DNA of 64,000 nt from Diplonema japonicum (GCA_964019335.1 OZ025650.1:633001-697000), one strand, 5' to 3'. Counted from the first letter of the stretch, positions 52,801-62,453 are shown. Numbers and translations are program-made. The notes: generated by a model from the letters alone, not told the origin.

Positions 52801-54153
52801 ATGCCGATCCCAACCGAAACAGGGATGCACATAGTCCCCCCTCGTTTAGACATTCTCAATGAAGGCTACACACGGTGGGCCGTGAAGGGGAAGGCAGCGG
52901 GGTCACTACTAAGCCCGGAATTTTCAGTGAACCCAGACGACGAAATAGCAGAGCTGCTTGGAGGCGTAGAAATTCAAAATGAAAAAGACAGGGAGTTCAG
53001 TATGGATAGGAGCGGCCCTGTGTTGTCATCCTTCACAGGTGATCTAGGGGAAGGGGTGCATAAACCTGTTCCGGTCCCAGTGCAGCCGCATCAACAACAA
53101 CAACAACAGCAGCAGCCAGAGCAGCCACCACCGTCTGTTCCCACAGAGGGTGTTACCACACTAGATGCTCAGCTGGCGGAGCTGCGGAAATGGTCTGACA
53201 TCCTCCAGAAGCAAAGAACGGTTGTTGTGGAACAACAAGAAACGGTTTCAGAGAAGCTGCACGCCGTGTCGCGCAAGGAAGCGGAACTCGACAAGCTGCT
53301 CAACGACGCAAAACTGAAACATCCCACCAATGAAGACATACAATGGAGGGCCATGTCCCTGGATGCTAAGGAGAAGGATTTGCTGATAAGGGAGCTGAAC
53401 CTTCAGACGGCGTTGTCGGATATGGCCGCCAAAGAAGAAGCGGTGAACGTGAAGTCGGGTGTTGTAGAGCAGCGCGCGAAGGACGCACAAGAACTCTTTC
53501 AACTCCTGGAGGAAAAATCCCAGCAGATCAACGGAAAGATCGCCGAGCTACGGAAAAGAGAAGAAATGCTCGGAGGCCAAGAACGCCTGGCAACCATGAG
53601 GGAACATGACATCGTTTCAAAACGGGAGCAGATTGAAAGGTTTCAAACATTGATGGCAGAGAAAATCAACAAAATCGAAGAGACAAGAGTGGAGCTTGCA
53701 GCGTGGAACCGTGACCTTGAGCAGCGTGAAAGGTTGTTGGAACTCCGTGCGAATGACATGGAGGAGACAGAGAGGTCGTTGTCGGACCTCTCCCGAGAAG
53801 TCAAACATCAACAAAGAGGGTTGGAGTCTAAGATTTCGGTTCTCAGACATTTAGAAAGATCTGCAAAAATGCAAGAAACATCACCTTCTTTCGTGCGGAA
53901 CCAGAGTGTAGAGGACTCGTCGTATCAATCGATTTCGAGGAAGCTGAACCTTGACGAGAGTACGGACACTGCAGAGGCCTTCGCGCCCCTGCATGACGAA
54001 AGGGAGCACATTGTGAAGGAAGACCATCTCTCGCCAAACGGAGCTCCCGATGTTGGATCCCTCCCCCCTGCCCGCCCTGCTCCCATTGACGATCCTGCAG
54101 CCGAAGTACTGAATTCCACAAATGGTTCTACAAATGTTTACGATATTGATTAG
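52801..54153 (+). CDS. Coiled-coil protein with poly-Gln stretch
   Basis: 450 residues, single exon, not recognised. Residues 1-90 have mixed composition, then HQQQQQQQQPEQPPP (~98-112) leads into a long coiled coil (~120-365) with strong Glu/Leu/Arg heptads. The last 80 residues are Ser/Pro-rich and likely disordered. A structural role in cytoskeleton, flagellum or trafficking is plausible; nothing is specific. Confidence 0.75.
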   Translation: MPIPTETGMHIVPPRLDILNEGYTRWAVKGKAAGSLLSPEFSVNPDDEIAELLGGVEIQNEKDREFSMDRSGPVLSSFTGDLGEGVHKPVPVPVQPHQQQQQQQQPEQPPPSVPTEGVTTLDAQLAELRKWSDILQKQRTVVVEQQETVSEKLHAVSRKEAELDKLLNDAKLKHPTNEDIQWRAMSLDAKEKDLLIRELNLQTALSDMAAKEEAVNVKSGVVEQRAKDAQELFQLLEEKSQQINGKIAELRKREEMLGGQERLATMREHDIVSKREQIERFQTLMAEKINKIEETRVELAAWNRDLEQRERLLELRANDMEETERSLSDLSREVKHQQRGLESKISVLRHLERSAKMQETSPSFVRNQSVEDSSYQSISRKLNLDESTDTAEAFAPLHDEREHIVKEDHLSPNGAPDVGSLPPARPAPIDDPAAEVLNSTNGSTNVYDID

Positions 54154-54844
54154 AATTGAACTTTTTTTTTCCCCCCGGCGAAAAACCATCCTTGAACGAT
54201 GCGATTTTCTCGAAGGAATGAAAAAAAAAATAAAAATAAAAATAATTGTACATTTTTTTTTTAAACCTATAAAACGGGGGGGTTTTTTTTGAATAAAAAG
54301 GAATAAAATCACGCAAGGGTCCTTGTTGAATTATTGCTTTTCCTTAACACCTATTTTTCTCCCCCCCCCCCGTTTGCAGTATTTAGAAGAAAAGGGGGGA
54401 AAGGGAGAGAGATAGAGAGAGGGTTTTCCCTTTTTCCCTCCATTCCCGCCCCCCGTAAATCCCCCCTTGCCCCTTTAGATCGTTATTCTGTTTTCCCTCT
54501 TTTTCCCCCTACTCCACTCATTAGAAGCGGTTGGGAGGACGCCCTTGTCATGTAGCGTAGGTAAAACCATCGCAAAGGGCAAGTCCTCCTGATACTTAGA
54601 AATATATGTGTTGTGTTAAAAGAAAAGAGAATATGAAAATTGTGCCTAAGGTGTTTCCAATGAACCTTGGAACCTTCATCCATTTTTTCCCCGCCCCTTC
54701 TTCTTCTTCTTTTTTTCAGGCGTCCTGCCACATACCGCAGGTACCCTTAAATGTCTCTTTTTTTTTTTTTTTTCTTTTGATTAAAGGAAATGAGAAAACA
54801 AAACAATTTCCAGAGGGAGGGGAAAAAAAAAGGAAAAAAAAAAC
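54154..54844. other. Spacer and leader before the UFD1-UBX gene
   Basis: Homopolymers at both ends. Bases 54530-54680 are less repetitive. A pyrimidine tract (about 54681-54717) ending TTTTTTTCAG is followed at once by the shared hairpin, then by a T tract ending TTAAAG near 54787 and an A-rich leader. A cis-intron from about 54741 (GTACCC) to 54787 inside the 5' UTR is possible. Confidence 0.5.
54718..54760 (+). promoter_or_regulatory. Shared hairpin element, copy 2 (upstream of UFD1-UBX gene)
   Basis: Reads AGGCG, then TCCTGCCACATACCGCAGG, then TACCCTTA. Stem CCTGC/GCAGG, loop CACATACC. It matches copy 1 at 47128-47170 over about 42 nt with roughly eight differences, one of which turns a wobble into a Watson-Crick pair. 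It begins right at a good TTTTTTTCAG acceptor, so it may be the first part of the mature 5' UTR. Confidence 0.45.
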
Positions 54845-56914
54845 ATGCAGGCCTCTGTATTCGAGCGTTTGAAAACAGAGTATCAACAATTGGAGACATC
54901 CAGAGGGAAGGATGTGTACAAAGTGGACTTAGTAGAAGAAAACTTATGTGTGTGGGAGGTGCGCATGAAGTTTCAGGAAGGTACCAACATACAAAAAGAG
55001 CTGGATCACTATGGTGACAAGGTCTTGGCGGATAAGACGAAAAAGTGTTTGGTACTGAGGTTGTATTTTCCCGGAGACTACCCTGTGGCGCCTCCTGAGG
55101 TGAGGGTTGTGGAACCAAGGTTGGATTACTTTTGTGAAGTGGTAACCTTTGGGGGTGTGTTTAAGACAGTGCTTATCGGGCACGATTGGACAGAGAACCT
55201 TACAGCCCGCGACATCGTGAAGGACATACATCTCAGGCTAGCAATGTGCGAGGTGAAAATCGCACCAGCTTCCCGTTTGCTACGCCCTTACCACCCCAAG
55301 CACCCTTCGCAGGACCCGAACGCCTTCCGGTCATCATCCTTCCCAACTGTGAACAACTTCAACATGCAATTCAAGGTGATCCCTGCGAAGGAGGCTGCGA
55401 ATACTTTCCACATCTCCGGGCTTGACGAGTCGGATCGCATCTGCCTGCCGACCTCTCTGATGCCCAACCTGTACCATGAGCACACGAAGCTCCCTATTAT
55501 CTTTGAAATCGCAACGCAAGAAGGACGTGTCCGGCACATGGGTATCTCTGACAAGCACAGCTTTGTGGAGTACCTCCCAGCCAACACCGTCATCGTCCCC
55601 GACTGGATCCACGCGGAGCTCCGCATTGCGCACAAGTCGATGGATGTCAACGTGCGCTGCGTGCAGCTGAAGGCCGTCGAGCAGCTTCTCCTTCAACCAC
55701 ACGATGCGTCCTTCTACAAGGACATGGAGGCATGCTCGGGGATCGGCAACACACAAGCTGTTCTGAACCAAGCGATGAAGGACTCCAAGCTCACTGCGTT
55801 GACTGTGAACTCCGCTGTGAAGATTGAAGTCCCGAAGCCTGGAGGTGCGGTGTCTCATATGCTTGAAATCTTACACGTGTACCCACCCGGTGCGGGGAGG
55901 CTCATCTCGTCTGCCGCAGAGGACCAATGGGAGGTTAGCTTCAAAGTGGAATTCGCCCCTGCTCCTGATTTTGAAGACGAAGACGACTACAAAAAGAGAA
56001 TGAACGAAATCGAGACCAGAATGCTGACAAAGGAAAGAGCGAAGGCGCAGATCGCGTCGCAAACGGAGAACGCGCGTCGGGAGGAACTCATGAACACGGT
56101 GATGATGCAGCGGTGCGAGCTTGAGGACGAGATGCCGTCGGTGGGGAAACGAGGGGAGGTGGATGTGAAACTAACGCTTCCTGATGGGACGCAGATGGAC
56201 GGGAAGTTCAAGGAAGGTGCCAAGGTGTCCAGCATCACAGCCTTCATCATGATAAACGCCGACTGGGTGCTGAACGAGACAGTCGAGAGATCGACCATCA
56301 CACTGTCCACTGCATTCCCTAAGAAACAACTCTCTGTCGATGAGACGATTACCACCAAGGACCTTCACCGGCAACGAGTCATGGTTTCCCGCACTTCCGA
56401 CTCTGCACTAACCTCCGCTCCAGAACAGGCAGAACCCGTAGCACCGCAGTCGCCACAATCCCCAGAAACCATCACACGGTCGAACACAGGACGTCTGGAA
56501 GCAGCCTGGGAAAATGCTACTCAACAACAAAAAATTCGTCGGACAATGCGGTCCGAGGAGGCTTCTTTCAACCCTGCAGAGCATATAGACGACATGGTAC
56601 GCATAAAAGGGTGACGAGGGGAGGGAGGGGGACAAAATAATGGAATTAATTACGATTAAATTAAATACACACAGCCCCCCGCAGCAGCACCAACCCCTGA
56701 CACCCAGAGTGTTGCACAGGGAGACTTCGCCACCCAACCTACCCCGGAAGAAATGACTATAAGGGTATGAAAGGAGAACAATGAAGAAAATAAAAAGGTT
56801 CAAACGGTGTCGGAGATCACCGGAAACAGCGACCCTGAAATGATTCAAAATATTCTTGAGGCCTGTAGTTGGGATGTTGAAAGGGCAGTGTCCTTGTTAG
56901 TTGGTGGCTTGTAG
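54845..56914 (+). CDS. E2-like/UFD1/UBX/UBA single-chain p97 cofactor
   Basis: Three exons (54845-56596, 56675-56764, 56798-56914), 652 residues. Residues ~1-130 resemble an E2/RWD fold (LYFPGDYPVAPPEVRVVEPRL, FGGVFKTVL), but the position aligned with the catalytic Cys of UBE2Q-type E2s appears to be Lys. Residues ~168-375 are a UFD1 double-psi barrel (ICLPTSLMPNL, FVEYLPANTVIVPDWIH, LLQPHDASFYKDME, AVLNQAMKDSKLTAL). Residues ~437-520 are a UBX domain (DVKLTLPDGTQMDGKF, STAFPKKQLS). After two introns (78 and 33 nt, phase 0) a UBA-like helix bundle ends the chain (VSEITGNSDPEMIQNILEA, CSWDVERAVSLLVGGL). UFD1 and UBX bind Cdc48/p97 and ubiquitin, so this is inferred to be a p97 adaptor. Without the splices the chain would stop at 56614, lacking UBA. 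Confidence 0.82.
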
Positions 56915-57760
56915 AGGGGGAAGAGGAGAATAAAAAAAAAGAAAACAAAAACAGAATTAAAGAGAGAAAAAAAAACATATGAAAGCTGTCTCGTCTCCCT
57001 CCCCCCTATTTCCCCTTTTCTTTGTGATGTGTGACGCTAAAATGGTTTGCGGGTTTCCTAGGACTCCCCCCCCCTTTTTTTTTTTACAATTCTTTACATT
57101 CCTTCAGCCTACACAACTAGCCTTTTGGATTAGGAGAAGCAAAAAAAAAAAAAAAAAAGAGAGAAACAAAAAAAGAAAAAAAAGAGGAGGGGAAGCGGAA
57201 AGTGACGATGAATGTGTAAAAAAACCATAACAAAGACGCAGGTATCTAAATAGGAATTCTAGAATCTTAAAATACATGGGCCTAGGGGGATAACACTTCA
57301 AGAAGCACCCAGATTAATCCATTTTTGTGCAGACTGCATCTTCCAAAGTTCCATTTAGCGATTACACGCACAGTGTTGGGGATTGTCTAAACATAAAAAA
57401 GGGGTAGAGCGTTGGCAACGTGCGTTCGGGTTTAAAGCTTCTCTAGGTTTCTACCCCCGGCTCAGTTCCTCTTTTTTTTAAAGTTTTTTTATTTTATCCC
57501 CCCCCCCCATTTCTTGTTCTATTTTTTTGTTGTTGAGGGTTTTTCTCTAGTTTTTCTTTTTTTAAAAAAAAGAATTTGATGACAAAATGAATCAGATTTT
57601 TTTCTCTTTTTTTTTTCCCCATCTTAGTTGTGTTTATACGACCCTATCCCCCATCTCATAAAACGGTGCATTAAAAATCACGCATAAACGCATAATTTTT
57701 ACAAACGAAAACAAAAACAAAAACAAAAGGGAACCAAAAAAAAAAAAAAAAAAAAAAGAA
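56915..57760. other. Spacer with a non-repetitive, possibly structured segment
   Basis: Ends are homopolymer-rich (A run 57736-57757 before the next ATG). Bases 57235-57470 are different: few runs, no coding frame, and several complementary segments (see the ncRNA candidate). Confidence 0.5.
57300..57480 (+). ncRNA. Candidate structured RNA
   Basis: Non-coding, homopolymer-poor segment with GGGGTAG (57401-57407) able to pair with CTACCCC (57451-57457), and ACGCAC (about 57366) able to pair with GTGCGT (about 57420). A T run starting near 57472 could end Pol III transcription. It is not a tRNA: the outer stem encloses only 43 nt and no D or T arm can be drawn. No snRNA, SRP or RNase P signature was recognised. 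Very tentative. Confidence 0.2.
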
Positions 57761-58978
57761 ATGCCTTCCGACCCTGATTCTGCTCCACCACAAATATCGA
57801 AAACAGATGAATTCCTAATAACAACTGCCCTGGACAAATCGGAGTTGAAAGTCAAGAGCAGTGATGGGAAGACATTCTACGTGAGCCCTGTGAACCAAGT
57901 CACAGGGGGCAGCGTGTCCGTTCAAGGGGCTTGGGACGTTGCAACCAAGAGAGCTAAAGAGGAGGCTGAGATACTATGCGAAATCGACGAACTAGAAAGC
58001 ACAATGCAACAATTAACCGATCAAATCGAGACCCTCAGAGAGCCCATTCTATCCGAAGCCATGGCAGTGAAGGCCCTGCAGCGACGTGTAGCTACTGACG
58101 AGGTAAAGCTCAAACGGCTGGAAACCGACAACGACAACGAAAAAGAACTTCGTTTAATCGCCTCGCAAAACTTAGAAGCAAAGGTAAAGGAACTACAAGC
58201 GGTCATCAACCTAGAACAAGCCGAGCGGAAGGAGCAAGAAGACAAGCTCGGCAAAGCAGCAGAGGAAGGCCAACAACTACGCAGGGAGATCGAGGACGAA
58301 AAGAGAAAAGTGGAATGGACAAAAATAGAGTTCCGCAAGGCGGAAAAAAAACAAGAAGACGTCCTGCAAGAACAAAAAAAACTCAGACAACAAGCGAGAC
58401 ACAGCGAGGAGCTGTATGATGAGATCGCTGCGACGAACAATGATTTACGAGCGCAGCAGAAAACACTTAAAACAGCTTGTTTGGAGTTGAGATCGGAGCT
58501 GCTGAAGGTGAAGAAGAATATACAAAACGCGCAATTGACGTTATCGTCGAAAGGAGACCACTCCGAGATACGAAGGGAGTATGGGGAGAAGCTTAAGATC
58601 TGGAACGACCTTGAGCTTCCCGCAAAACTGCGTGAGGACATCACCTTCATGGAGAGGGAGAACACTAACCTCAGACGGAACCTCAAGATAGCAGAGGGCG
58701 AGGAAAAGGCCCTTGCCTCCTCTGCCAAGATGCTGATCGACTCCACCCACCGTGCTCAAGTCACCGAAGCCATGCTCCGCAAAGAGAATGAACAGCTCGA
58801 GCTGGCCATCCAAACCTTAGCCAACGACGCCGCAGCACTCCTTGCAGAGGAAGACACCTGGTCCACAGACTCCGAAGAACCTGATGAAGAAGTCGACTAC
58901 GACAGCTATCAAACCCATGCTACACCAGCCGATCCTGCATATCTGAACTCGCTGAGGCAGTTCATGTCAGCTGTGTGA
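57761..58978 (+). CDS. Coiled-coil protein
   Basis: 405 residues, single exon, starting after a ~22-nt A run. A short globular start (LKVKSSDGKTFYVSPVNQVTGG) is followed by continuous coiled coil from ~60 to ~360 (EEAEILCEIDELESTMQQL ... RKENEQLELAIQTL) and an acidic C-terminus. No family is recognised; length and layout fit flagellar or basal-body proteins, which is only a guess. Confidence 0.75.
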   Translation: MPSDPDSAPPQISKTDEFLITTALDKSELKVKSSDGKTFYVSPVNQVTGGSVSVQGAWDVATKRAKEEAEILCEIDELESTMQQLTDQIETLREPILSEAMAVKALQRRVATDEVKLKRLETDNDNEKELRLIASQNLEAKVKELQAVINLEQAERKEQEDKLGKAAEEGQQLRREIEDEKRKVEWTKIEFRKAEKKQEDVLQEQKKLRQQARHSEELYDEIAATNNDLRAQQKTLKTACLELRSELLKVKKNIQNAQLTLSSKGDHSEIRREYGEKLKIWNDLELPAKLREDITFMERENTNLRRNLKIAEGEEKALASSAKMLIDSTHRAQVTEAMLRKENEQLELAIQTLANDAAALLAEEDTWSTDSEEPDEEVDYDSYQTHATPADPAYLNSLRQFMSAV

Positions 58979-59236
58979 CAGAAATGCCCCCCATTATGGT
59001 AGGCACGCCGTTCGTTTCCTATCGCAGTGAATTTTTACTTGTTTTATAAAAAAATGTTGATAACGAGATGTGTAGAGAAAGTTTTTTTTTTTTTTTTTTT
59101 TTTATAGAACGTGTGTCTTTTTTTTTTTTTTTTTCTTTTTTTTTTTTTTCAATTTTTTTTTTCTTACGGTTTTATTGAGAAAAAAGAAAAGGAAAGGAAG
59201 GAGGGGGGTAACAAGAAGAAAAAAAAGGGGGAAACC

Positions 59237-60061
59237 ATGACGACGAAGGGTGTGGTGAAGGTCTGGAATGTGGCGAAGGGGTACGGGTTCTTGAAAGCAG
59301 AGGACGGGACAGAGGCGTTTGTTCACTTTTCGACGCTGCCCGGCCCGGGTTTGGTGGAGGGCGAGGAGGTCGTTTTCGACATCAAAGAGGAAGGTGTCTC
59401 CTCGAAGGGGAACAAGAAAAAGGTCGCGCTGAACATATCGGGTGCCGGTGTGCTATCTGAGCAGAGCGGGACGGGACCCTTCTCTGGGACGGTGAAGCTA
59501 TGGGTCTCAGGGAGGTCGATGGGGATTATCTTATCGAACGAGGGAGAAGAGATCCATGTCCACTCCTCCGCCTTCGGGGGAGGATCCTTGGCTGTGGGGA
59601 AACCTGTCACGTTTGATGTCCGAAAGGAAGTCCACATCAAGTCCAAAAAGAAGATTGCATCAAACGTCCAGGGGGAAGGTGTTGTCAAAATCGGCCAACA
59701 CCAGGGCACCATCAAGGCTTGGATCGGCGGCAAGGGCTACGGTTTCGCAGAACTTGAAGACGGAACAGAAGTCTACATCCACCGGTCAGAACTATCAGAT
59801 GGGCACTGCCTCTCCGGCAAGACGGTGTACTTCGATATTGAAATACAGGAACACGCATCTGGCCGAAAGCTCGCCAAAAACGTAACCGGTCCCGGTGTGC
59901 GCCCAGGCTCTGCTGTTGTCCTTGGAAAAGGTTTCAAAGGAGGCAACAAAGGTGGTCACAAAGGAGGACAGAAAGGCGGGAAAGGCTCAAAGGGCGCCCG
60001 AAAAGGCGGGAAAGGCTCGAAGTCCGGTAAAAAAAGCAAGAAGCCCGATGCTACAAAGTAA
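59237..60061 (+). CDS. Triple cold-shock-domain RNA-binding protein
   Basis: 274 residues from ATG 59237; an in-frame extension upstream is poly-Phe/Lys from a T/A tract and not coding. Three cold-shock domains in a row: KGVVKVWNVAKGYGFLKAED with AFVHF (~4-75); SGTVKLWVSGRSMGIILSNE with IHVHSS (~83-148); QGTIKAWIGGKGYGFAELED with VYIHRS (~157-225). RNP-1 is intact in domains 1 and 3 (GYGF) but reads SMGII in domain 2, so that domain may bind RNA weakly. The tail is Gly/Lys-rich (KGGNKGGHKGGQKGGKG). The CSD plus Gly-rich tail recalls kinetoplastid RBP16, which has one CSD. A paralog is at 62973. Confidence 0.88.
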   Translation: MTTKGVVKVWNVAKGYGFLKAEDGTEAFVHFSTLPGPGLVEGEEVVFDIKEEGVSSKGNKKKVALNISGAGVLSEQSGTGPFSGTVKLWVSGRSMGIILSNEGEEIHVHSSAFGGGSLAVGKPVTFDVRKEVHIKSKKKIASNVQGEGVVKIGQHQGTIKAWIGGKGYGFAELEDGTEVYIHRSELSDGHCLSGKTVYFDIEIQEHASGRKLAKNVTGPGVRPGSAVVLGKGFKGGNKGGHKGGQKGGKGSKGARKGGKGSKSGKKSKKPDATK

Positions 60062-60529
60062 GTAAAGAAAAAAAAAAGAAGGAACCAAAAAAAAAAAGTG
60101 TGTGTTTATATGGGGTGACATGAAGAAAGAGGAAAAGGAAGAAGAAAAGTAAAGACAGATGGGGGGGAACAAAAAAAGAAAAGAAAAAGAAAAAGAAAAA
60201 TAAAAAAAAATAAAAATGCAACAAAAAAGAAAAAAAATATAAAAAGTAGCTTCACGTAGATATTAACAACTTTCCCCATGTTTTCCCACACACACACACA
60301 CCCCACTGTCCCTGCTCGGTTAGTTAAGGAAAGAAAAATAAGGGAGTTACCCGCTCTCCCTTCTTCACCTTTTCTTTTTCTCCTTTCTTTTCTTCCCTTT
60401 TCTTCTTATTTTAAGAAATTAAGAAGGTGGGAATTGTAACACCCCCCCGACACCCCCCCACCTCTTCCGGCCAAGGATTATTTGGCTTTGCAAATCTATG
60501 TGAGGAGAAGCAATGATTTATACTTTTTT
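60062..60529. other. A-rich spacer
   Basis: Mostly A with G; a short (CA)n track near 60290-60303; no gene seen. The transposon begins at 60534. Confidence 0.5.
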
Positions 60530-60533
60530 AAAT

Positions 60534-60570
60534 GGGTAAAATTCAAAATAGGGGTACAGAATTTAGCCCT
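60534..60570 (+). repeat. Left terminal inverted repeat
   Basis: 37 bp beginning GGGTAAAATTCAAAATAGGG and ending GAATTTAGCCCT; exact reverse complement of 62454-62490. Preceded by AAAT. Confidence 0.9.
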
Positions 60571-60689
60571 GGATTGCCCTGATGTCTTTCCACGCCCTCC
60601 CGAGGTGTTTCTGGGTGGTTTTCGCCATCACAGACCCCCTAGGAACCAAGTGGGGGGTGGGAGAACCACTAAAATGGGTGAATACACTT

Positions 60690-61186
60690 TTCCCCCCCCT
60701 ATTTTTTTTGCTCATGAAACAGTACGGACAGGAGATCGTCAAATGGCTAGGGCAGCTCAAGTGGTACCGGGGCCCGAGGAGAACAACGGTCACGACAATA
60801 GAGCTTGCGCTAGACTTCGAGAACAGCACAATGAAGTCGCTGGTGGGTGAACGTGGAGACTGACACTAATAGGTAAAAAGGCGAGACGGCTGCATGGCCT
60901 GCTGGTGAGGCTGCAGGAAGGCTGGCAGGACGCGCGGATAAGGAGGAAGGTCAGGGGACACAGAGCCATACCGGCGGAGCAACGGCGGAACCACGGCCTG
61001 AGGACCATAGGGGGGAGAAAGGTCTTGGGCTGGGACAGAAGACCGCTGCACGTCTCGGAACAGACGAAGAAGGACCTCCAGAAACTGAGACAGCAGTGGC
61101 AGAAGGAGCGGGTGAGCGCCATGAGGGAGCGGGCTCAGCCCAAAAAGGAAAGACCGAAGCCGCTGAAGGGAGATAGGGGCAGGTAG
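60690..61186 (+). pseudogene. Retroelement-like coding fragment inside the transposon
   Basis: Two plus-strand pieces in different frames: EIVKWLGQLKWYRG then TTVTTIELALDFENSTMKSL (to 60863) and RLHGLLVRLQEGWQDARIRRK through GLRTIGGRKVLGWDRRPLHV to KLRQQWQKER (about 60880-61186). The string W-L-x-x-L-x-W followed by I-E-L-A-L-D-F-E resembles the C-terminal region of some protist retrotransposon polyproteins. This is inference from memory of such sequences, not a search. It may be a fragment captured by, or inserted into, the transposon. No ATG start or complete domain is present. Confidence 0.35.
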
Positions 61187-61210
61187 AAGAACAAGACAGG
61201 ACGTCCCAGA

Positions 61211-62124
61211 TCAGGGATTTCCTTTTACCTCTTTAATTTTTTTTGCTTTTTTTGTAGTAGTGGTTTTTAAGTCCATTTGAATGGCAGTTGTAGAAGAGAT
61301 TCCGGCTACGACTCTTTGATAGTCGCTGATGGTGAGGATGGATGTGTGGCGCACATGGGACATGACAGTTCTGGAGACCACCCCGAAGTGTGAGTCACAT
61401 TCGTTTTTTCCGTGTCGGCCCGGAAAGAAATTAAAGAAACGGGTTCGGGAATGGAGAAGGAAAAAGGATGCGACCTGGCTTTGAAAGTGTTTCCCAGAGT
61501 CGCACCATATGTTCAAACTTCATAATTTGAGCTTCGTTTTGAACAGGTCCTCTTTCATTAAGGTTTCAAAACAGCTGATGACAACAGGACTGTCTTGGTT
61601 GAGGGACCTTAATAAGAAGTCAAAGTGATGGACTTTTGTTTCCTCGCCTTCTAAATAATGGGCAGTGAAACCCAGAAATGCGAACCCAGCTTGATTATAA
61701 AAATCTTGGTTCGGCTGTTCCACCCTCATCGGGATTTTGGGCTTCTCCACACTGAGGACGATCAGCTCACCCTCTGGTCCGTTCGCTAAATGGGGTTACT
61801 ATACTCAGCTGCAAGTCTTGCAGGCCGTGGTGTGTTGCACCTTGTTTGCGATTGTTTTCAGACGGACTTTCATTAGCAGGACTTGCCGGGCTTGACTCTG
61901 TTGACGACACAGAACCTTCTCGAGACAATGCGCAACCTTCTGTTGTGTGGCTGCACTTGAAGCACCTGAACCTCTTTCCAGCCTTTCTTAAGAGTGTTGT
62001 TCTTAATATGCTGCAGAAACAAATTTAAACTCGATTTGTCCAGTTTCCATGTCTTACGTAACTCCTCAATCTCCTCTGTTTTCAAGCTGCAAAACTGGCG
62101 CTTTTGTACCTGAGTTTTGGCCAT
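61211..62124 (-). pseudogene. Broken DDE-type transposase
   Basis: Minus-strand pieces read toward the left TIR. First MAKTQVQKRQFCSLKTEEIEE (61873-62124) and, in a shifted frame, a Cys-rich RFRCFKCSHTTEGC. Then KPKIPMRVEQPNQDF, FLGFTAHYLEGEETKVHHFD and SCFETLMKEDLFKTKLKL up to a TGA at 61522-61520, after which the same frame continues SLNIWCDSGKHFQSQ, FFNFFPGRHGKNECDSHFG and VVSRTVM to 61211. W-x-D-x-G-x-H-F followed by N-F-F-x-x-x-H-G-K-N-x-x-D is the second-Asp/third-acid layout of a DDE transposase family widespread in fungi and protists. One stop and at least one frame change (or an intron) interrupt it, so this copy is probably dead. Confidence 0.6.
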
Positions 62125-62453
62125 AAACCGCTCCCCTTCCAGGATTGCAAAGTCGATTTTAGACTTGTTTTCAAGGGTCCCATGGGGTGGTGTTTGTGGT
62201 GGTTCGGTGTTTTTGGGGTAAAATATGGTGTTTTGACATGCAACATGTCAAAAGGACGGTGTTCTGAGCCCTGTCATACAGGGGGTGTCAGGGGTTTCCA
62301 GTTCTTTTTCTGATTCATAAAATGACCCCCCTGGGGTGAGGAAATGGCATGTTTCACACCCTACGACCTCTGGGTACAACCACAGGGTGGTTTTGGTGAC
62401 AACCGTGAGGTGTTCTTCCTCACCTTAGGTCATTTTATGGCCAAATCCAAAAA

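Noticed and set aside
57401-57457. tRNA-like string GGTAGAGCG with an outer 7-bp stem
   Set aside because: Only 57 nt long, no D-stem partner, anticodon arm or T arm can be drawn.
58021-58746. 241-codon minus-strand frame
   Set aside because: Antisense to a coiled-coil gene; Ser/Phe-rich mirror of Glu/Lys codons.
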